A stretch of 64,000 nucleotides of DNA from an uncultured Eubacterium sp. (GTDB lineage: Bacteria > Bacillota > Clostridia > Lachnospirales > Lachnospiraceae). Below, in pieces: positions 61,584 to 64,000 of this stretch. Position 1 is the first letter of the stretch, and the number at the start of each line of letters is the position of its first letter. The notes below the pieces were generated by a model, which searched no databases, was not told the DNA's origin, and saw nothing but the letters and a program-made list of their open reading frames with translations. The DNA lies in assembly GCA_910584245.1 (NCBI GenBank), contig CAJTZF010000015.1, positions 1 to 64,000 of the forward strand, written 5' to 3'. The translations under genes were made by a program, and so were the position numbers.

Positions 61584-61782
61584 TTGACAGACCTTGGAAA
61601 ATGTGGTAACCTAACAACGGTGTAAAAAGCAGAGTTATCCACTCTCACCTTGCCGTATAGCAGAAATGTTATCACACGTCAATGGTTTACCATATTTTCA
61701 TTATGGATGAATAGTGATTTTTTTGTGGATAGCTGGCTTTAAAAACAGTTATCTTTTTTTATTTCATTTGGAGGTGCAGGTT
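61584..61782 (+). promoter_or_regulatory. infC operon promoter and leader (L20-leader-like)
   Basis: TTGACA at 61584-61589 with a weak -10 (TAACCT, 61607-61612) starts a leader of about 165 bases that ends with an intrinsic terminator (61728-61760). In Bacillus the infC-rpmI-rplT leader is bound by L20 to cause attenuation; the position and terminator here fit that model, which I infer. Confidence 0.6.
61728..61760 (+). terminator. Leader attenuator terminator upstream of infC
   Basis: GATAGCTG pairs with CAGTTATC (one G-T pair), followed by seven T residues, 22 bases before the infC start. Confidence 0.75.
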
Positions 61783-62289
61783 ATCAGCGGATTAATGATT
61801 AATGAGCAGATCCGGGACAGAGAAGTCCGTGTGATCGGCCAGGACGGAGAGCAACTTGGAATTATGTCAGCCAAAGAGGCTTATTTGATGGCGAGAGATG
61901 CCGATCTTGATCTGGTGAAGATCGCCCCGACGGCGAAACCACCGGTCTGCAAGATTATCAACTATGGCAAATATCGTTATGAGCAGGCGAGAAAAGAAAA
62001 GGAAGCCAAGAGGAAACAGCGGACGATTGAGGTGAAAGAGATTCGGCTTTCTCCTAATATTGATATGAATGATTTGAATACAAAGGCAAATCAGGCGCGC
62101 AAATTCCTATCAAAGGGTGACAAGGTGAAAGTGACCCTTCGTTTCCGCGGCCGCGAAATGGCGCACAAGGATGTAGGACGCGAGGTGTTGAACGCTTTTT
62201 ACGAGAAACTGGGCGACGTTGCGGCGATCGACAAAGAAGCCAAAATGGAAGGAAGAAGCATGATTATGTTTTTAACAGCCGCAAAATAG
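61783..62289 (+). CDS. infC: Translation initiation factor IF-3, apparent AUC start codon
   Basis: 168 residues with the IF-3 N-domain (INEQIRDREVRVIG, GIMSAKEAYLMARD), linker, and C-domain (KEIRLSPNIDMNDLNTKANQ in outline). It checks the initiator codon on the 30S subunit. GGAGGT at 61770-61775 is seven bases from ATC 61783, in frame; the first in-frame ATG (61795) is 19 bases away and would trim the protein. Non-AUG starts let IF-3 limit its own synthesis in other bacteria. A longer frame from 61714 runs through the attenuator and is rejected. First gene of infC-rpmI-rplT. Confidence 0.9.
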   Translation: MSGLMINEQIRDREVRVIGQDGEQLGIMSAKEAYLMARDADLDLVKIAPTAKPPVCKIINYGKYRYEQARKEKEAKRKQRTIEVKEIRLSPNIDMNDLNTKANQARKFLSKGDKVKVTLRFRGREMAHKDVGREVLNAFYEKLGDVAAIDKEAKMEGRSMIMFLTAAK

Positions 62290-62332
62290 TGATAGAGAGT
62301 TTTTCTATCAAATACAACATGGAGGTATTATC

Positions 62333-62536
62333 ATGGCAAAGCAGAAAATGAAAACAAAAAGAGCCGCTGCAAAACGATTCAAAGTAACCGGAACCGGCAA
62401 GCTGGTTCGCAATAAGGCGAACAAGAGCCATATTTTGACAAAGAAGACGACGAAGAGAAAAAGAAATCTCAGAAAAGCAACATTAGTAGATGATACGAAT
62501 GTTAAAACGATGAAGAAGATTTTGCCATATGCATAA
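62333..62536 (+). CDS. rpmI: 50S ribosomal protein L35
   Basis: 67 residues, highly basic, matching L35 (KMKTKRAAAKRFKVTGTGK, SHILTKKTTKRKRNLRK). TGGAGG upstream of the ATG. A small TGATAGA/TCTATCA hairpin lies between infC and this gene (about 62290-62310). Confidence 0.97.
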   Translation: MAKQKMKTKRAAAKRFKVTGTGKLVRNKANKSHILTKKTTKRKRNLRKATLVDDTNVKTMKKILPYA

Positions 62537-62580
62537 TGGAATGGCAGTTATGACGGTTCATTAAAGGAGGTAAATGCCAA

Positions 62581-62937
62581 ATGGCTAGAATTAAAGGCGG
62601 ATTAAACGCAAAGAAAAAACATAAAAGAGTATTGAAATTAGCAAAGGGATACAGAGGAGCGAGATCTAAGCAGTACCGTGTGGCAAAGCAGTCCGTTATG
62701 CGCGCGCTGGAGACTTCCTATTCAGGAAGAAAGCAGAGAAAAAGACAGTTCCGTCAGCTCTGGATCGCACGTATTAATGCGGCGGCTAGGATTAACGGTC
62801 TTTCTTATAGCAAATTTATGCACGGCTTGAAGCTGGCGGAGGTTGATATAAACCGGAAGATGCTTTCGGAAATGGCGATTAGTGATCCGGATGGATTTGC
62901 TGCACTCATTGATGTTGCAAAGAGCAAACTCGCATAA
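62581..62937 (+). CDS. rplT: 50S ribosomal protein L20
   Basis: 118 residues, full-length L20 (ARIKGGLNAKKKHKRVLKLAKGYRG in outline; FRQLWIARINAAARINGLSYSKFM). Binds 23S rRNA early in assembly, and in Bacillus represses its own operon by binding the leader. AAAGGAGG precedes the ATG. Last gene of the operon; terminator follows. Confidence 0.97.
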   Translation: MARIKGGLNAKKKHKRVLKLAKGYRGARSKQYRVAKQSVMRALETSYSGRKQRKRQFRQLWIARINAAARINGLSYSKFMHGLKLAEVDINRKMLSEMAISDPDGFAALIDVAKSKLA

Positions 62938-62978
62938 TTTTGACATAACTTTTCGATAATATAATCAACACACATCGC

Positions 62979-63015
62979 AAAGGGTACTTCACGATAAATG
63001 AGGTATCCTTTTTTG
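62979..63015 (+). terminator. Rho-independent terminator after rplT
   Basis: AAAGGGTAC pairs with GTATCCTTT (one G-T pair), then further T residues. Confidence 0.8.
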
Positions 63016-63054
63016 GACTTAAGGGATTCGTCAAAAGCTGAAGGGAGACGGAAA

Positions 63055-64000
63055 ATGGAGAGTAAAATGGGAAAAAGAGCAGGAAGAATTTGTGTTTGGT
63101 TAATATGTTCACTTTTAATCGGGGGAATGCTGCCGGCAGGGGAATCACATGCAGCGAAGAAAAAGACCGCGCTGCCGCCGCGTACCCAAAAGGCAAGTGT
63201 TGAATCGGGGGCGGTTGAGCATCCGGCGGCTTCTGCCAAGCCGTCAGGAAAACCGCTGTCATCGCCAAAGCCGCTCGCGCTGAAAAATGCAGGCGTGAAG
63301 TTTTTTAAGGGCGGACAGAAGGGGATTGGATACGGAAAAGTAAAAAAACGCAAAATATATCATTTTTACACATATGCGACGGACGAAGTCAGGCTCAGGC
63401 CCACGCAGAAGTCTGTGTTTAAAGTGGTGGGAGGCATTCGGAAAAGTGATGTCCGAAAGAAAAAGGTAGTAGTCAGGCAGGATGGAAGGGTGATCTGCCG
63501 GGACAAAGAGAGGGATAAGAAGCAGTATGCCATTATTCGCATTACGTCTGTGCGAACGAGAGAAAGTATTTACGCATATGTGTATTTTGCCCCGCGCATG
63601 TACGCGAAAAATCCCAAAAAACGGTTGGTTTACCAGGGGAAGACAACGGTGCTTTCTTACAACTACCCAAAGAAAAAAATACGTTTTACATCTTCGAACA
63701 CAAAAGTGGCAAGGGTGAGCAAACAAGGTGTAGTGACGACTGGGAAAGAGGGGACGGCAGTCATAACCGCCAGCATAAAAGGCTCCGCAAAAAATATAGT
63801 CAAGTCGACGATTTTAGTCAAGGAGGAGCCGTGGCTCGTTGACGACCGGGATACGGTTTACAGTTATGAGGATATGACGGCAGACCTGAGAAATATCGCC
63901 CAGAAATATAAGGGAAAAGCGTCCTTGAGCAGCTTGGGCACAAGTGAGGACGGAAGAAATATATGGTGTCTGAGAATTGGTCGGCTGGGCGCCGGAAGAA
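63055..64000 (+). CDS. Secreted M14 carboxypeptidase-like protein, cut by the window end
   Basis: Open from ATG 63055 to the window edge (315 codons, no stop). Signal peptide (RICVWLICSLLIGGMLPAGESHA), a basic P/S/K-rich linker, two beta-rich segments of which the second is a bacterial Ig-like (Big_2) domain (KKIRFTSSNTKVARVSKQGVVTTGKEGTAVITA in outline), then the start of a peptidase M14-like domain: YSYEDMTADLRNIAQKYKG followed by LGTSEDGRNIWCLRIG. The zinc ligands (HxxE) would lie beyond the window. GGGAG lies eight bases before the ATG. Confidence 0.75.
   Translation, partial: MESKMGKRAGRICVWLICSLLIGGMLPAGESHAAKKKTALPPRTQKASVESGAVEHPAASAKPSGKPLSSPKPLALKNAGVKFFKGGQKGIGYGKVKKRKIYHFYTYATDEVRLRPTQKSVFKVVGGIRKSDVRKKKVVVRQDGRVICRDKERDKKQYAIIRITSVRTRESIYAYVYFAPRMYAKNPKKRLVYQGKTTVLSYNYPKKKIRFTSSNTKVARVSKQGVVTTGKEGTAVITASIKGSAKNIVKSTILVKEEPWLVDDRDTVYSYEDMTADLRNIAQKYKGKASLSSLGTSEDGRNIWCLRIGRLGAGR

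Noticed and set aside
61714..61782. Extended N-terminus for infC
   Set aside because: It would place the attenuator stem and poly-T inside the coding sequence and has no ribosome site; IF-3 homologues begin near the MINEQI segment.
62805..63353. 182-codon minus-strand ORF
   Set aside because: Antisense to rplT and to the secreted M14-like gene, both well supported on the plus strand.

Overview
The window looks like chromosome from a spore-forming, anaerobic Firmicute of the Lachnospiraceae type. The evidence is moderate GC with AGGAGG-type ribosome binding sites, a CotJA/CotJB/CotJC spore-coat operon, a CIRCE-controlled clpB, a PerR/rubrerythrin oxidative-stress pair, LuxS, two secreted GH10 xylanases, and many ABC transporter/two-component antibiotic-response modules. 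No rRNA, tRNA, CRISPR array or intact insertion sequence was found.

Layout, left to right. 271-3713: an McrBC restriction pair whose McrB carries an apparent EVE-like domain. 3714-4040: a gene-free stretch with structured-RNA character, possibly a decayed group II intron. 4141-9633: a beta-lactam response island, made of a MecA-like penicillin-binding protein, an overlapping lipoprotein, and BlaR1/BlaI on the opposite strand. 9790-16359: TetR, acetolactate synthase (ilvB, ilvN), then two response regulator/histidine kinase pairs, the first translationally coupled to ilvN. 16469-22982: a lipoprotein, two ABC-2-like membrane proteins, an ATPase, an internally duplicated surface protein and a bitopic membrane protein.

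23115-27146: two overlapping MutS-type ATPase genes converge on a frameshifted HNH endonuclease gene. 27216-37499: a long Ytr/Bce-like transporter block (GntR regulator, ATPases, permeases, one BceA-like ATPase and two BceB-like permeases). 37695-39808: a BlaI-like repressor with an M56 protease whose extracytoplasmic part is a BspA-type leucine-rich repeat rather than a penicillin sensor. 39940-44197: ilvE, luxS, two overlapping small genes of unknown function and a GH10 xylanase. 44348-49435: an FtsX-type permease, ATPase, response regulator and kinase.

49436-50100: an AT-rich interval with two small ORFs, then CIRCE. 50101-54091: clpB and a fibronectin-type secreted protein. 54171-55444: 56-bp tandem copies derived from the end of cotJC, then cotJC, cotJB and cotJA. 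55589-59645: perR, a rubrerythrin, an aldo/keto reductase and an OPT transporter. 59903-62937: a GH10 xylanase with a ricin-type lectin domain, then infC-rpmI-rplT with a leader attenuator and an apparent AUC start for infC. The right edge cuts a secreted M14 carboxypeptidase-like gene.

Overall theme: sensing and exporting cell-envelope antibiotics (at least four ABC modules, three two-component pairs and two BlaI/M56 modules), mixed with housekeeping, spore-coat and plant-polysaccharide genes. The most novel-looking items are the BlaI/M56-leucine-rich-repeat module and the MutS-like pair with the broken HNH gene. All family assignments come from reading motifs; no database search was run.
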